Shown: positions 7,700 through 16,489, counted from the first letter of the stretch. The stretch is 64,000 bases of DNA from Bacillus cereus ATCC 14579 (GCF_000007825.1 NC_004722.1:1404501-1468500), one strand, 5' to 3'. The notes: generated by a model from the sequence alone, not told the origin. Translations and numbers: made by a program.

Positions 7700-9742
7700 A
7701 TGAAATTGAAGAACACTCATTTTAAAAAAATGCTTGAGTGGTTCAATAAGAGGAAGAAACTTCGTAATTCATTAGTTGTATTGGGAAGTGTATTCGTTAC
7801 TCTATTTATTGCTGTAAATATAATAATTTCCATTCAAGACATATCTGAATTAAAACAAGCTGTTCCACAACCGACTTTAATTTATGATGCAAATAATGAG
7901 GTCGCAACTAAATTAGCTTCTTCGAAAACAGAAGGTGTTAAAAGAAAAGATATTCCTGATATTATGGTTCAGGCAATTGTTGCAGTAGAAGATAAGGAAT
8001 TTTTTAACCATCATGGTATTTATTATAGTGGAATTATAAGTGCGGTTTTTAAAAATATTACAGCAGGAGAAGTTGTAGCAGGGGGAAGTACAATAACTCA
8101 ACAACTTGCGAAAAATGTATTTCTGACACAAGACCGCACATACTCCCGAAAAATAAAGGAATATTTTTTAACGAAAAAAATAGAGCGCACGTATACGAAA
8201 GATGAAATCATTGAAATGTATATGAACCAAATTTATTTTGGTGAAGGTGCTTGGGGTATAAAAAGGGCAGCTAAATCTTATTTTGATAAAGATGTAAAAG
8301 ATTTAACAATTTCAGAAGCTGCAACGATTGCGGGCTTGATTAAAGCACCATCTGCGTATTCACCTTATAAAAACTTTAACAAGTCAATTGAAAGACGTAA
8401 TGTCGTATTAAGTTTAATGAAAGAGCAAGGGTATATTTCTGACGAACAGTATAATAAAGAAAAAGAGAGCGGACTTGTGTTAAAACGTGGCGTTGATGAT
8501 AAATACAAGGGAAAATACTCTCAATATGTAGACTATATTGTTAGAGAGGCGATGGAAAAGTACGAATTAACACAAAATGAAATTTTAGCGGGTGGTTATC
8601 GTATTTATACAGAGCTTGACCCGAAAAAACAACAGGCTGTAGAAGACGTTGTGAATAATGATAGTTATTTCAAAGATAGTGGCTCAGACCAACTTATGCA
8701 AACGGGTGTAGTTCTTATGAACCCAAAAACAGGTGGTGTACCAGCTCTAGTTGGAGGCAGAGGGCCGTATCAGTTTTTACAGTTTAACCATGCAACCCAA
8801 TTAAAAAGACAACCTGGCTCCACGTTAAAGCCTTTGGCTGTATATGTACCAGCGTTAGAACAAGGATATGAAGTATACGATATATTAAAAGATGAACCAT
8901 TTAACATTAAAGAATATAAACCACAAAATAGCGATCATACTTTTCACGGTGATGTGACAATGTATGAAGCTGTGGCAAAGTCGTACAATGTTTCAGCTGT
9001 GTGGCTATTAGAACAAATTGGATTAGATAAAGGATTGAAATCTTTAGAGCGATTTGGTATCCCATTAGTGCCAGAAGATCGTACGTATCCGATTGCTTTA
9101 GGCGGTATGCATGTGGGGACATCTCCATTTGTAATGGCTCAAGCATACAGTACATTTGCAAATGATGGAGTCCAAGTGGAAGCTCATGCAATTAGGGAGG
9201 TACAAAATGCTGAAGGTGAAACGCTTGGAAAGTGGTATAAGAAAGAGACACGAGTGACGAGCGAGAAAATTTCTCAAAAGATGACATATTTATTAAAAGG
9301 TGTTGTCGAAAAGGGAACGGGTGAAAAGGCGAAAGTTAATAATGTTGATACGGCAGGTAAGACAGGAACTACTCAAATTGTAAATGGCCCGAGCACCGGT
9401 GCAAAGGATTCATGGTTTGTTGGATACACGCCAGATTTGGTAGGTGCGATTTGGGTAGGATATGATAAAACAGATAGCGATCATTATGTTCCGGGTGGTA
9501 GTCAAATTACGACGACAATGTTCCGGGATATTATGAAAAAAGCAAACGCAAATCCAGCTCAAAAAGCATTCCAGTTATCGCTCATATCTGAGGCTGATTA
9601 TAAAAAACAATTGACTACAATAGAAGAGGAAAAACGAAGAAAAGAAGAAGAGAAGAGAAGGAAAGAAGAGGAACAACAACGAAAACAAGAGCAACAAGAG
9701 TGGCTTGATAAAGTGAAAGAATGGATTCCTTCATTTTGGTAA
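7700..9742 (+). CDS. Class A penicillin-binding protein (transglycosylase/transpeptidase)
   Basis: 680 residues: N-terminal cytoplasmic tail, one membrane anchor (about 25-45), a glycosyltransferase-51 domain with catalytic Glu97 in EDKEFFNHHG and GGSTITQQ near 128, then a transpeptidase domain with Ser374-x-x-Lys (STLK), SYN at 428-430 and KTG at 554-556. All catalytic motifs are intact. The C terminus carries a highly charged repeat of EEEKRRK units before an amphipathic tail. It polymerises and crosslinks peptidoglycan outside the membrane. Length and layout resemble PBP1A or PbpF/PbpG of Bacillus; I do not assign a symbol. Confidence 0.92.
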   Translation: MKLKNTHFKKMLEWFNKRKKLRNSLVVLGSVFVTLFIAVNIIISIQDISELKQAVPQPTLIYDANNEVATKLASSKTEGVKRKDIPDIMVQAIVAVEDKEFFNHHGIYYSGIISAVFKNITAGEVVAGGSTITQQLAKNVFLTQDRTYSRKIKEYFLTKKIERTYTKDEIIEMYMNQIYFGEGAWGIKRAAKSYFDKDVKDLTISEAATIAGLIKAPSAYSPYKNFNKSIERRNVVLSLMKEQGYISDEQYNKEKESGLVLKRGVDDKYKGKYSQYVDYIVREAMEKYELTQNEILAGGYRIYTELDPKKQQAVEDVVNNDSYFKDSGSDQLMQTGVVLMNPKTGGVPALVGGRGPYQFLQFNHATQLKRQPGSTLKPLAVYVPALEQGYEVYDILKDEPFNIKEYKPQNSDHTFHGDVTMYEAVAKSYNVSAVWLLEQIGLDKGLKSLERFGIPLVPEDRTYPIALGGMHVGTSPFVMAQAYSTFANDGVQVEAHAIREVQNAEGETLGKWYKKETRVTSEKISQKMTYLLKGVVEKGTGEKAKVNNVDTAGKTGTTQIVNGPSTGAKDSWFVGYTPDLVGAIWVGYDKTDSDHYVPGGSQITTTMFRDIMKKANANPAQKAFQLSLISEADYKKQLTTIEEEKRRKEEEKRRKEEEQQRKQEQQEWLDKVKEWIPSFW

Positions 9743-9745
9743 AAG

Positions 9746-9779
9746 AAAGAGGCGAATAAAAAAATTCGCCTCTTTTTTT
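9746..9779 (+). terminator. Terminator after the penicillin-binding protein
   Basis: AAAGAGGCGAAT pairs with ATTCGCCTCTTT around an A-rich loop and is followed by a run of seven T. Confidence 0.85.
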
Positions 9780-9866
9780 GGATGAAAACAAAATAAAATT
9801 TTAATCGGTAGAGATTTTTGTCTATCTTAATTAGCTATTAATCCATATCCGTTGAGATACATGATA

Positions 9867-10295
9867 TTACTCATTAAGTACAATATTCGTACTGCCAAAG
9901 GATTCGGAATCGTATGTGACGATTATTTTGCCTTTACTAATAGGTTCGTAAGGCAATTCTTCTTCGTAAATACCATTATTTTCATTGTGGATAGAAAGTG
10001 TAATTTCATCGATTTTTTTATTTGTATACTGATCTTTAATCGTTTCAGCAATTTGGAGTAACGCCTCGGAACTAGAAGCTTTCGTAATAAGCATTCCTTT
10101 TATAACTTTTTTTTCATTATTTGTTGCATTGGAATAAGGGATGTTGCTTTGTTTTGTATACAAAAGTTTGTATGGAACAGTTTTTTTCTCTGCTTTTGAT
10201 ATAGTGGAATATTTTAGAGTTAAAAAAAATCCTACACATAAAATAATGCATACCATAAGAGCAAACCAAATGCGTATTAGTGACATAACTCTCAT
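9867..10295 (-). CDS. Membrane-anchored hypothetical protein
   Basis: 142 residues with an N-terminal membrane anchor (about residues 8-27, WFALMVCIILCVGFFLTL) and an extracytoplasmic mixed alpha/beta region ending in TYDSESFGSTNIVLNE. Of two close ATGs, the one at 10295 has AGAGGG at 6-nt spacing, while the one at 10301 abuts it, so the shorter form is preferred. It converges on the penicillin-binding protein. No family recognised. Confidence 0.65.
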   Translation of the reverse strand: MRVMSLIRIWFALMVCIILCVGFFLTLKYSTISKAEKKTVPYKLLYTKQSNIPYSNATNNEKKVIKGMLITKASSSEALLQIAETIKDQYTNKKIDEITLSIHNENNGIYEEELPYEPISKGKIIVTYDSESFGSTNIVLNE

Positions 10296-10385
10296 TTTCA
10301 TCCCTCTTTCATATCTTTGACTTCATTATTTATCATACAAAAAGAGGATTAAGATAGAGTAAATTTGAGGTAAAGAAACGTAAAG

Positions 10386-10422
10386 AAGGAGCACTTATCC
10401 TCCCAAACAAGTGCTCCTTTTT
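10386..10422. terminator. Terminator between two minus-strand hypotheticals
   Basis: AAGGAGCACTT and AAGTGCTCCTT form an 11-bp stem with T-rich flank in both directions. It most likely ends the collagen-like gene at 10512-10805. Confidence 0.75.
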
Positions 10423-10511
10423 ATTAAAAGAGAGATTTAATAGTCAATCAAAATCACATCTATTACTTATAAATGTGCTTAGTCCTCCCAAAATATTTTC
10501 GGAAATTGTGG

Positions 10512-10805
10512 TTAGTAAATTCGGAAGACAGATAGTGTCGCAGTTGTATCACCCGCAGGTCCTTGTTGAGGCCCTTGAGCACCAGTAGTCCCCGTAGTTC
10601 CTCCGCCTAGGCAACCAGATCCATATTGAACTAGAATAGCTTGACCAAGAGTTTGAAGAAGTCTAACAAATTCTGTAAGTTCTGACTTAGGGATGTTAAT
10701 ATGGCTACATGCTCTTACTTCGCAACAATCATTACCATAAAATACTTTTCCTTTATTTTTATTGTTCATCTTTTCATTCTTTTCTTTCATAGAATCATTA
10801 GTCAT
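10512..10805 (-). CDS. Short Cys-rich protein with collagen-like tail, probable spore-surface protein
   Basis: 97 residues. The charged N terminus is followed by a CCEVRACSHINIP segment, a helical stretch (SELTEFVRLLQTLGQAILVQYG) and a short collagen-like Gly-X-X run (GTTGTTGAQGPQQGPAG), ending in TTATLSVFRIY. Cys-rich and collagen-like segments are typical of cereus-group exosporium proteins, so a spore-surface role is likely but inferred. The exosporium-targeting leader of BclA-type proteins is not seen, and no clear Shine-Dalgarno precedes any of the in-frame ATGs. The collagen region has one extra Gln that breaks the Gly-X-X register. Confidence 0.55.
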   Translation of the reverse strand: MTNDSMKEKNEKMNNKNKGKVFYGNDCCEVRACSHINIPKSELTEFVRLLQTLGQAILVQYGSGCLGGGTTGTTGAQGPQQGPAGDTTATLSVFRIY

Positions 10806-10957
10806 TACTATATATTAAAATGAAATTTATACTAAATTCGTGATGGACAAACTACCATTTCTAAAAAAATAAGAAATTGGCCCACCTAGAAAGAAATAAG
10901 TAAGTAAGATATAGAGAAAGGTTTATATAATGTAAAGAAGAAAAGTTCAACATAAAA

Positions 10958-11000
10958 ACTGCATGTCAATTGTTGAAGGATGTAACAATTGACATGCAGT
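10958..11000 (-). terminator. Long perfect hairpin, terminator of the PAS histidine kinase
   Basis: ACTGCATGTCAATTGTT pairs with AACAATTGACATGCAGT (17 bp) around a 9-nt loop, and on the minus strand it runs into TTTTT. Confidence 0.85.
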
Positions 11001-11014
11001 TCGTGGATTGGATT

Positions 11015-12286
11015 TTATTTGTATTGATTTAATCTTTCAAGGGCTGTTTTAGGTAAGATTGGAATTGAAATAGTAAAAGTAGTACCATCTTCATTACTAG
11101 TCATTTTTAATGTACCGTTATGATTTTGAATAATTTTTTTCGTTACTGACAAGCCCAAACCTGTGCCGGAATCTTTTGTTGAGAAGAATGGATCAAAGAT
11201 ATAGTCTTGAATCGCTGGTGGAATACCAGTCCCATTATCAGTGAAAGTAATACGAACAAAATTATCTAGGCGGTAACTAGTGATTTGGATAGAAAGTTTT
11301 TTTTCTCCTTGAGCATCGACAGCGTTCTGGAATAAGTTTAAAAAAACTTGCACAAGTTCATGACGATCAATATGAACTAATATATCATCTAATTCGGTAG
11401 AAAAATTATAATCAATTGAAATGTTATGTAAAAAGACTTCGCTAGCTAGTAACTGTTGAATATACTCACGTAAAAATGTATTAATGGGAAAGGGTTCTCT
11501 TTTAAATTCACGTGTTTTTGAAAGAGATAAAAATTTTGTAATGATACTATTTGCTCGATCTAATTCAGGAATAAGTAAATTTTTAAATAGTTCTTTATTA
11601 GATGGAGAAACACTTTCTTGTAAAAATTGTAAGTATCCTCGTACTGTTGTAAGAGGATTTCGTACTTCGTGTGCAATTCCAGCTGCGATTCGCCCTGCTA
11701 ACGAAAACTTCTCTGCATCACGTTCTGTATTTAAATAATGAAAGACACTAATAACTCTAAAAATCTCCCCGTTATAATCACGAATAATTCGGTTATTTAT
11801 AATGCCATAGTTTTTGTCTAAAACTTCTTCATTATATATTTCTGTTCCCGTTTTTAATGTTTCAATAGCTTTAATTTTTTCTTCCGGCAAGTTTAGTAAT
11901 TGTTGAATCGGTTTTCCGATAATATCATTTCGTATTACACCGAAATCATCTGCAGCAACTTGATTACATAAAGTAATATTCCCTTTATTATCGACAAAAG
12001 TTACATGATGTGAAAAGGCATCAAAAATATGTACAAAGTGTTTTTCGAGTTGTTCAAATAAAAATAATGAATCACAAGTAAGTTGAAAATGAGCCTCTTT
12101 ATTCTCTTTTGGTATTTCTTGAATGGAATGGGTTGTTCTAGTTTTCTTTATTCGTAAACCAATATGTGGATTTTTGTATGTGAAATGATGTGGTAATTGA
12201 TTCACAAGTTCTTCATAAAAACGTACTTTATTTTCTAGTTCTTCAATTCGTTTTTCATGAGATACAGTAGCATCGTTTGGAAGCAT
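11015..12286 (-). CDS. PAS-domain sensor histidine kinase (sporulation-kinase type)
   Basis: 423 residues, soluble. An N-terminal coiled region is followed by a PAS domain (about 100-200, FVDNKGNITLCNQVAADDFGV), a HisKA helix pair with phospho-acceptor His in IAAGIAHEVRNPLTTVRGYL, and an HATPase domain with LFQNAVDAQ (N box), DNGTGIPP and GTGLGLSVTKK. The HEVRNPL H-box and lack of a partner regulator gene are typical of the orphan kinases feeding the Spo0 phosphorelay in Bacillus; that role is inference. The ATG at 12286 has GAGGGG about 10 nt upstream; the ATG at 12304 lies before that motif. Confidence 0.85.
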   Translation of the reverse strand: MLPNDATVSHEKRIEELENKVRFYEELVNQLPHHFTYKNPHIGLRIKKTRTTHSIQEIPKENKEAHFQLTCDSLFLFEQLEKHFVHIFDAFSHHVTFVDNKGNITLCNQVAADDFGVIRNDIIGKPIQQLLNLPEEKIKAIETLKTGTEIYNEEVLDKNYGIINNRIIRDYNGEIFRVISVFHYLNTERDAEKFSLAGRIAAGIAHEVRNPLTTVRGYLQFLQESVSPSNKELFKNLLIPELDRANSIITKFLSLSKTREFKREPFPINTFLREYIQQLLASEVFLHNISIDYNFSTELDDILVHIDRHELVQVFLNLFQNAVDAQGEKKLSIQITSYRLDNFVRITFTDNGTGIPPAIQDYIFDPFFSTKDSGTGLGLSVTKKIIQNHNGTLKMTSNEDGTTFTISIPILPKTALERLNQYK

Positions 12287-12425
12287 AAATAAATAACCCC
12301 TCATTTTAAAAATTCTTCCATATAGTATATCATATTTTTATAAGGATACTCTTAAAGAAAAGGCTACATGATGCAAAGTGTTTGGAAAGTGAATAGAAGA
12401 TGAAGTTAAAAAGGGAGGGGTATAT

Positions 12426-13271
12426 GTGCTGTTTATTGGAGTGACAGGATGGGGAGATCATGATTCTTTATACATAAATCCCTATGAAAATAGAAATAAA
12501 TTACGAACATACAGCGAGTATTTTCCTATAGTAGAAGTGGATAGCTCATTTTATGCGATGCAACCTGCACGAAACTATACAAAATGGGCAATGGAAACAC
12601 CGAAAGATTTTTCTTTTATCGTAAAAGCATATCAAGGAATGACAGGACATATGAAAGGTGAAATTCCTTTTTCTACGTTCGATGAGATGTTTGATGTATA
12701 TAAACAATCTATTCTTCCTTTAATTGAAGCTGGTAAATTAAAAACGATTTTATTTCAATATCCACCATGGTTTGATTGTAAAAAGAAAAATGTAGATTTT
12801 CTTCGATATACGAAAGAAAAAATGGAAGGTTTACCATGTGCAATAGAATTTCGAAATCAAACATGGTTTTATCCAGAAATGAGAGATAGGACGTTACAGT
12901 TTCTAGAACAAGAGAAATGGATTCATACAATTTGTGATGAACCACAGGCTGGGATAGGTTCTGTGCCACTCGTGTTAGAGGTTACGAATTCAGACATGGC
13001 ATTAATACGTTTTCACGGTCGAAATGTTCATGGTTGGCTTGATAAAGGGGAAAACTGGAGAGCAGTTCGCTGTTTATATCGCTACAACAATAAAGAACTG
13101 GAAGAATGGGTTGAACGATTAGAGCAATTAAAAAAGAAAACAAAGGATATATACGTACTGTTTAACAACAATTCAGGTGGGGATGCAGCAGATAATGCGA
13201 AACAGCTTATGAAAATGATGAACATTACATATGGTGAGCCGAAGCCGGAGCAATTAAATTTTTTTGAATGA
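12426..13271 (+). CDS. DUF72 family protein
   Basis: A 281-residue soluble protein with DUF72 features: an N-terminal GVTGWG and YSEYFPIVEVDSSFYAMQ segment, FSFIVKAYQGMTGH, FQYPPWF, AIEFRNQTW and a C-terminal LFNNNSGGDAADNA. The fold is a TIM-barrel-like domain of unknown biochemical role (B. subtilis YunF is a member). GTG start at 12426 follows GGGAGGGG. It stands alone, preceded by the divergent histidine kinase and followed by the convergent small-RNA locus. Confidence 0.8.
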   Translation: MLFIGVTGWGDHDSLYINPYENRNKLRTYSEYFPIVEVDSSFYAMQPARNYTKWAMETPKDFSFIVKAYQGMTGHMKGEIPFSTFDEMFDVYKQSILPLIEAGKLKTILFQYPPWFDCKKKNVDFLRYTKEKMEGLPCAIEFRNQTWFYPEMRDRTLQFLEQEKWIHTICDEPQAGIGSVPLVLEVTNSDMALIRFHGRNVHGWLDKGENWRAVRCLYRYNNKELEEWVERLEQLKKKTKDIYVLFNNNSGGDAADNAKQLMKMMNITYGEPKPEQLNFFE

Positions 13272-13387
13272 TAATAAACAAGAAAGGCACTGTACAAACA
13301 GGGGGAATGTACAGTGCCTTTCTATATGAAAAAGAGGGGTAACAATGTTACTGAGCGTTTGGTTGATTCATCAATTGTTGGCTTCAT
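13272..13387 (-). ncRNA. Putative Fur-repressed small RNA (FsrA-like)
   Basis: A transcript of about 115 nt is predicted on the minus strand from the Fur-overlapped promoter at 13393-13421 to the hairpin at 13281-13323. It contains no sensible reading frame but two C-rich stretches: UUACCCCUCUUU (complement of 13331-13342) just after a small GUAAC/GUUAC hairpin, and CCCCC exposed in the terminator loop (complement of 13301-13305). A further stem UUGAU/AUCAA lies near the 5' end. C-rich single-stranded segments that pair with Shine-Dalgarno regions are the hallmark of B. subtilis FsrA, the Fur-controlled iron-sparing RNA. Homology to FsrA is inferred from architecture, not from alignment. Confidence 0.6.
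13281..13323. terminator. 16-bp hairpin shared by the small RNA and the DUF72 gene
   Basis: AGAAAGGCACTGTACA pairs perfectly with TGTACAGTGCCTTTCT; the 11-nt loop is G-rich on plus and C-rich on minus. The tail is moderately U-rich on the minus strand (UUGUUUAUU) and poor on the plus strand. Confidence 0.75.
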
Positions 13388-13392
13388 AATAA

Positions 13393-13421
13393 ATGATAAT
13401 GGTTATCATTATCATTGTCAA
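13393..13421 (-). promoter_or_regulatory. Sigma-A promoter overlapped by Fur box
   Basis: On the minus strand TTGACA (13421-13416) is followed by a 17-bp spacer and TATCAT (13398-13393). GATAATGGTTATCATTATC at 13395-13413 matches the classical 19-bp Fur box at 17 positions and covers the spacer and most of the -10. A second overlapping 7-1-7 element is visible. The expected start of transcription is about 13387, running toward lower coordinates. Confidence 0.75.
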
Positions 13422-13473
13422 TGGTTTTTCTAAAAATATATAAAAAACTTTGTATATTTTAAATAGAGATAAA

Positions 13474-13501
13474 AAAAGAACAGCATTAATGCTGTTCTTT
13501 T
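13474..13501. terminator. Terminator after the small RHH-like gene
   Basis: AAAAGAACAGCAT and ATGCTGTTCTTTT form a near-continuous palindrome with flanking A and T runs, overlapping the final codons of the minus-strand gene. Confidence 0.8.
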
Positions 13502-13680
13502 CCGTTGACGAATTGTTGCAAATCAAAAGGAGTTATCGCCTGGATAAATTCTTTTGAGATAAGTGTTTGAACGAGAGTGCTCTCAGAGATAGAAGCACCT
13601 GTTTTCTTTTCATAAGCTTGTTTTAATAAATCAAGTTTTTCAGCCGTTTCTTTTGGTAATTCAATTGTAAGTGTGTTCAT
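13486..13680 (-). CDS. Small protein with ribbon-helix-helix-like start
   Basis: 64 residues beginning MNTLTIELPKETAEKLDLLKQAYEK, the short beta strand plus helix typical of CopG/Arc-like DNA-binding proteins, then ISESTLVQTLISKEF. ATG preceded by AAGGGGGAG. Monocistronic. The DNA-binding assignment rests on pattern only; its target is unknown. Confidence 0.55.
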   Translation of the reverse strand: MNTLTIELPKETAEKLDLLKQAYEKKTGASISESTLVQTLISKEFIQAITPFDLQQFVNGKEQH

Positions 13681-13749
13681 AATTTCTCCCCCTTATTATT
13701 AGAGTACCACTACAGTATAGGAGAGACAAGAAAAGAGAATATGAAATAT

Positions 13750-13787
13750 AAAAAAGGTTACCAAATTTTCAAATGGTAACCTTTTTT
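13750..13787. terminator. Terminator after the short tyrosine recombinase
   Basis: AAAAAAGGTTACCA pairs with TGGTAACCTTTTTT around a 10-nt loop; 14-bp perfect stem just downstream of the minus-strand stop codon. Confidence 0.85.
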
Positions 13788-13801
13788 ATGTATAAGAGTT
13801 A

Positions 13802-14332
13802 TTAAGCAATACCGATATACTTTAAAGTTTTTGATGGAGTACTGTGATCAAAGAAGTGTTGTAAAAATGCAATATCAACACCTGATTTGTATGCACAATA
13901 ACCCCAAGTTTTTCGAAGTGTATGTGAGCTAATCCCTTCTAATCCAACTTCTTTTGCAGCTTTGTTTAAAATGTACCATGCATGTTGTCTCGTAATAGAT
14001 TTTGTTCCTTTTTGAGATTTTAACAATGGTTCATTACGTTTCCAAGTTTTACGTTCTTTCATGTAGTCTTCGATTGCGTGCTGTAAGTCTTCATTTACAG
14101 CAAACCATTTATGTTTCTTCACTTTTTCATTGTAAAATAAAATGGAATGGCGAACATTTTCATTTTCATCGATTACATCACTAACTTTTAATTGTAAGAT
14201 TTCACTTACTTTTAAGCCAGAATTTACAGCTAATACGAATAATAAGCCATCACGTTTCGAAGATTGTAAAAGTATATTTTTGATAGTTTCTAATTGTTTT
14301 TCATTTTGAATAGGTTGTCCTGCTTGTTTCAT
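13802..14332 (-). CDS. Short tyrosine recombinase/integrase-like protein
   Basis: 176 residues covering only the catalytic domain of the lambda-integrase family; the usual N-terminal SAM-like core-binding domain is absent. Box II is recognisable as SHTLRKTWGYCAYKSG (His-x-x-Arg), then HFFDHSTPSKTLKYIGI with the nucleophile Tyr near the C terminus. The box I arginine is replaced by Lys (NSGLKVSEILQL), so activity may be altered or lost. ATG at 14332 has GAGGAG upstream; the GTG at 14341 is too close to it. No att repeats or phage genes are visible nearby, so this looks like a resident gene rather than part of an active element. Confidence 0.75.
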   Translation of the reverse strand: MKQAGQPIQNEKQLETIKNILLQSSKRDGLLFVLAVNSGLKVSEILQLKVSDVIDENENVRHSILFYNEKVKKHKWFAVNEDLQHAIEDYMKERKTWKRNEPLLKSQKGTKSITRQHAWYILNKAAKEVGLEGISSHTLRKTWGYCAYKSGVDIAFLQHFFDHSTPSKTLKYIGIA

Positions 14333-14439
14333 TTCACGCACTCTCCTCTTTTATATGTGTAAAGGAAAGGATTAACTTGTTTCTTACTATAAAGGGAGAG
14401 TGTGAATTTCATGTGAACTCCTAGTGAAATTAAGACAAA

Positions 14440-16255
14440 TTATTTGACTTCTTTTACTTTTTGTAAATTGAAATAGAATACAACACTGTTAGTCGTATTA
14501 TACACACCGTATTCGGCATGATGGAGGTCTAAAATGTTTTTTACAATAGATAATCCGAGACCGGTACCTCCAGTGTGACGGCTACGTGATGCATCTAGAC
14601 GATAGAAGCGATCCCAAATTTTTTCAAGACTTTCTTCAGGGATAGGGTTTCCTGTATTCTCGATTTCGACTTTTACGTTATCTTCTGCTTCTATAATGGA
14701 GACTTGTATTTTTTCTCCCTCTGGCGTATAACGGATTGCATTACTTAGTAAGTTCACAACTACTTGCTCAATGCGACTGCGATTTGCTTTAACAAGTATA
14801 GAAGGGTCTGCATCGATGTTCACTTGTAAATGTTTTTCTTCCATGCTAAATAATAATTTTGTGTAGACTTGTTGCGTTAATTCACCGATTGAGAACGTCG
14901 TCATATCTAGTTTGTAAGTACCAGATTCCAACTTTGCTAATTGCTAACATTTCAACAATCAGCCTGTTCATATTTTCTGTTTCTTCTAAAATAACATCAG
15001 TATAATACGAAGTATCCTTACTAACACCATCTTTAATTCCTTCTGCAAAACTTCTAATTACACTTAGCGGTGTTTTTAATTCGTGTGATACGCCAGAAAT
15101 GAATTCTTTTCTTGTTTTTTCTAATTGACGTTCACGTTCAATATCTTGTTGTAACTTTGTATTAGCAACATTTAATCGATCGATTCGATCTTTTAAATTT
15201 ACAGATAATGTATTGATACTGCCAGAAAGCCCGCCAATTTCATCGTCAGCTGTAACAGGTAATTTCTCGCTGAAATCAAAATTAGCCATTTTTTTTGTAA
15301 CACGATTTATTTTAATTAATGGCTTAACAATGATTTTTGAGTAGTAGAAGGATAACAAAATAATTACGAGAAACACGATGATTAAGGCATAGACATAATA
15401 ATCTTTTAAAACGAGCATCGCTTCATTAACAGGCTGCAAAGATGCTATCGCAAAAGCGTATTCTGTAATCCTTCCATTTTCTATAATCGGTTTTACAAAG
15501 ATACTATTTTTTATATTTTCTCCGCCATCTAATATGAAAGTACTTAATTGGTTCGAGTTAGAAGTTCCCTCTCTAATCATATCTGCAAAATATTGAACGG
15601 CTTGTAATGTTTCAATATCATTTGCAAGACGAACCTCCGCTTTGGATGGGAGCTGTAACTTAGTTATAACACCTGTAAAGACGATTCGAGTTGTAGATTT
15701 GTATCGGCTTGCAAGTCTGCTCTTAGAAGGGTTACCATTAATTGACTGAAAATCCGAATAGAAATGTTCGTTCTGCCATTGATTATAATTCGTTCCTAAT
15801 TTTTGTGGTGTGATTATATTATTCTCTTGTACGACTCCATCAACATTGATTATTACATCTTTTTTTAAACCTAAATTCTCGAATTTATTATATTCTTCTG
15901 GTGTTAAAAGATTGTTGAGTGGAATGGAATACTGTTTATTATTATTGGGATTAAATACATCGATATAGTAATTGTTATCACTTTTAATAATACCGTTAGA
16001 ATCCAAAAACTGCATATCGGCATTTGTTTTATCATGAAATTCTTGTTTTAGTTTTCTAACCTGCTCATAACTTTTATCACTTTTATCATAATTATCTACG
16101 AATTTTTCAAAAGCAGTTTGGACTGTTTTTACTTTCTTATTAATATAAAATTTCTCTAAAAATAGAGATTGTCCTAGAAAAAAAAGTAGGAATATGATTG
16201 TAAATAAAGTGGATGTTAATAAAAATAGTTTAAAGACAATACTTCTGTTTTTCAC
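14440..16255 (-). pseudogene. Sensor histidine kinase, split by a one-base frameshift
   Basis: Two abutting frames (16255 to 14882 and 14931 to 14440) make one kinase of about 604 residues: N-terminal membrane span, extracytoplasmic sensor region (about 35-280), second span, HAMP-like linker, HisKA with FISGVSHELKTPLSVIRS, then in the other frame the HATPase domain (NRSRIEQVVVNLLSNAIRYT, GGTGLGLSIVKNIL). Removing one A from the minus-strand AAA at 14935-14933 restores SKLESGTYK and joins the halves. No response-regulator gene is adjacent. GTG start follows AGAGGTGA. It is either a real pseudogene or a homopolymer sequencing error. Confidence 0.85.
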
Positions 16256-16324
16256 TGCGTCACCTCTTATGAGAAATACTGTAAATGATTTCTTTCTCCC
16301 GTTAAATCCGATTGGTTCAACTAA

Positions 16325-16360
16325 TAATCAGTGGGGGATGGAAAAAACCTCCACTGATTA
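16325..16360. other. Hairpin in the leader of the split histidine kinase
   Basis: TAATCAGTGG pairs perfectly with CCACTGATTA around a 16-nt loop. It lies between deoD and the kinase, 70 bases before the kinase start, and is separate from the deoD terminator. It could be a leader structure or an orphan terminator. Confidence 0.45.
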
Positions 16361-16450
16361 AAGTTTCACTTCATTATAACAAACGTTACAAGAAAGTAGA
16401 GGGGAGAAATCTGTCTCTTTATAAAGTAGTTATTTATAAAAAGTCACATA

Positions 16451-16484
16451 AAAAGAACTCGCCAGACGTATGACAAGTTCTTTA
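16451..16484 (-). terminator. Terminator after deoD
   Basis: On the minus strand AAAGAACTTGTC pairs with GGCGAGTTCTTT including G-U pairs and continues into TTTTTATG. Confidence 0.7.
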
Positions 16485-16489
16485 GTGTA

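Noticed and set aside
12709..12969. 86-codon minus-strand frame inside the DUF72 gene
   Set aside because: Antisense shadow of a well-supported gene; its codon pattern follows the complementary strand.
13345..13389. 14-codon plus-strand frame (MLLSVWLIHQLLAS) behind GAGGGG
   Set aside because: The GAGGGG is the complement of the C-rich patch of the predicted minus-strand small RNA, and the Fur-controlled promoter reads the other way, so a coding role is unlikely.
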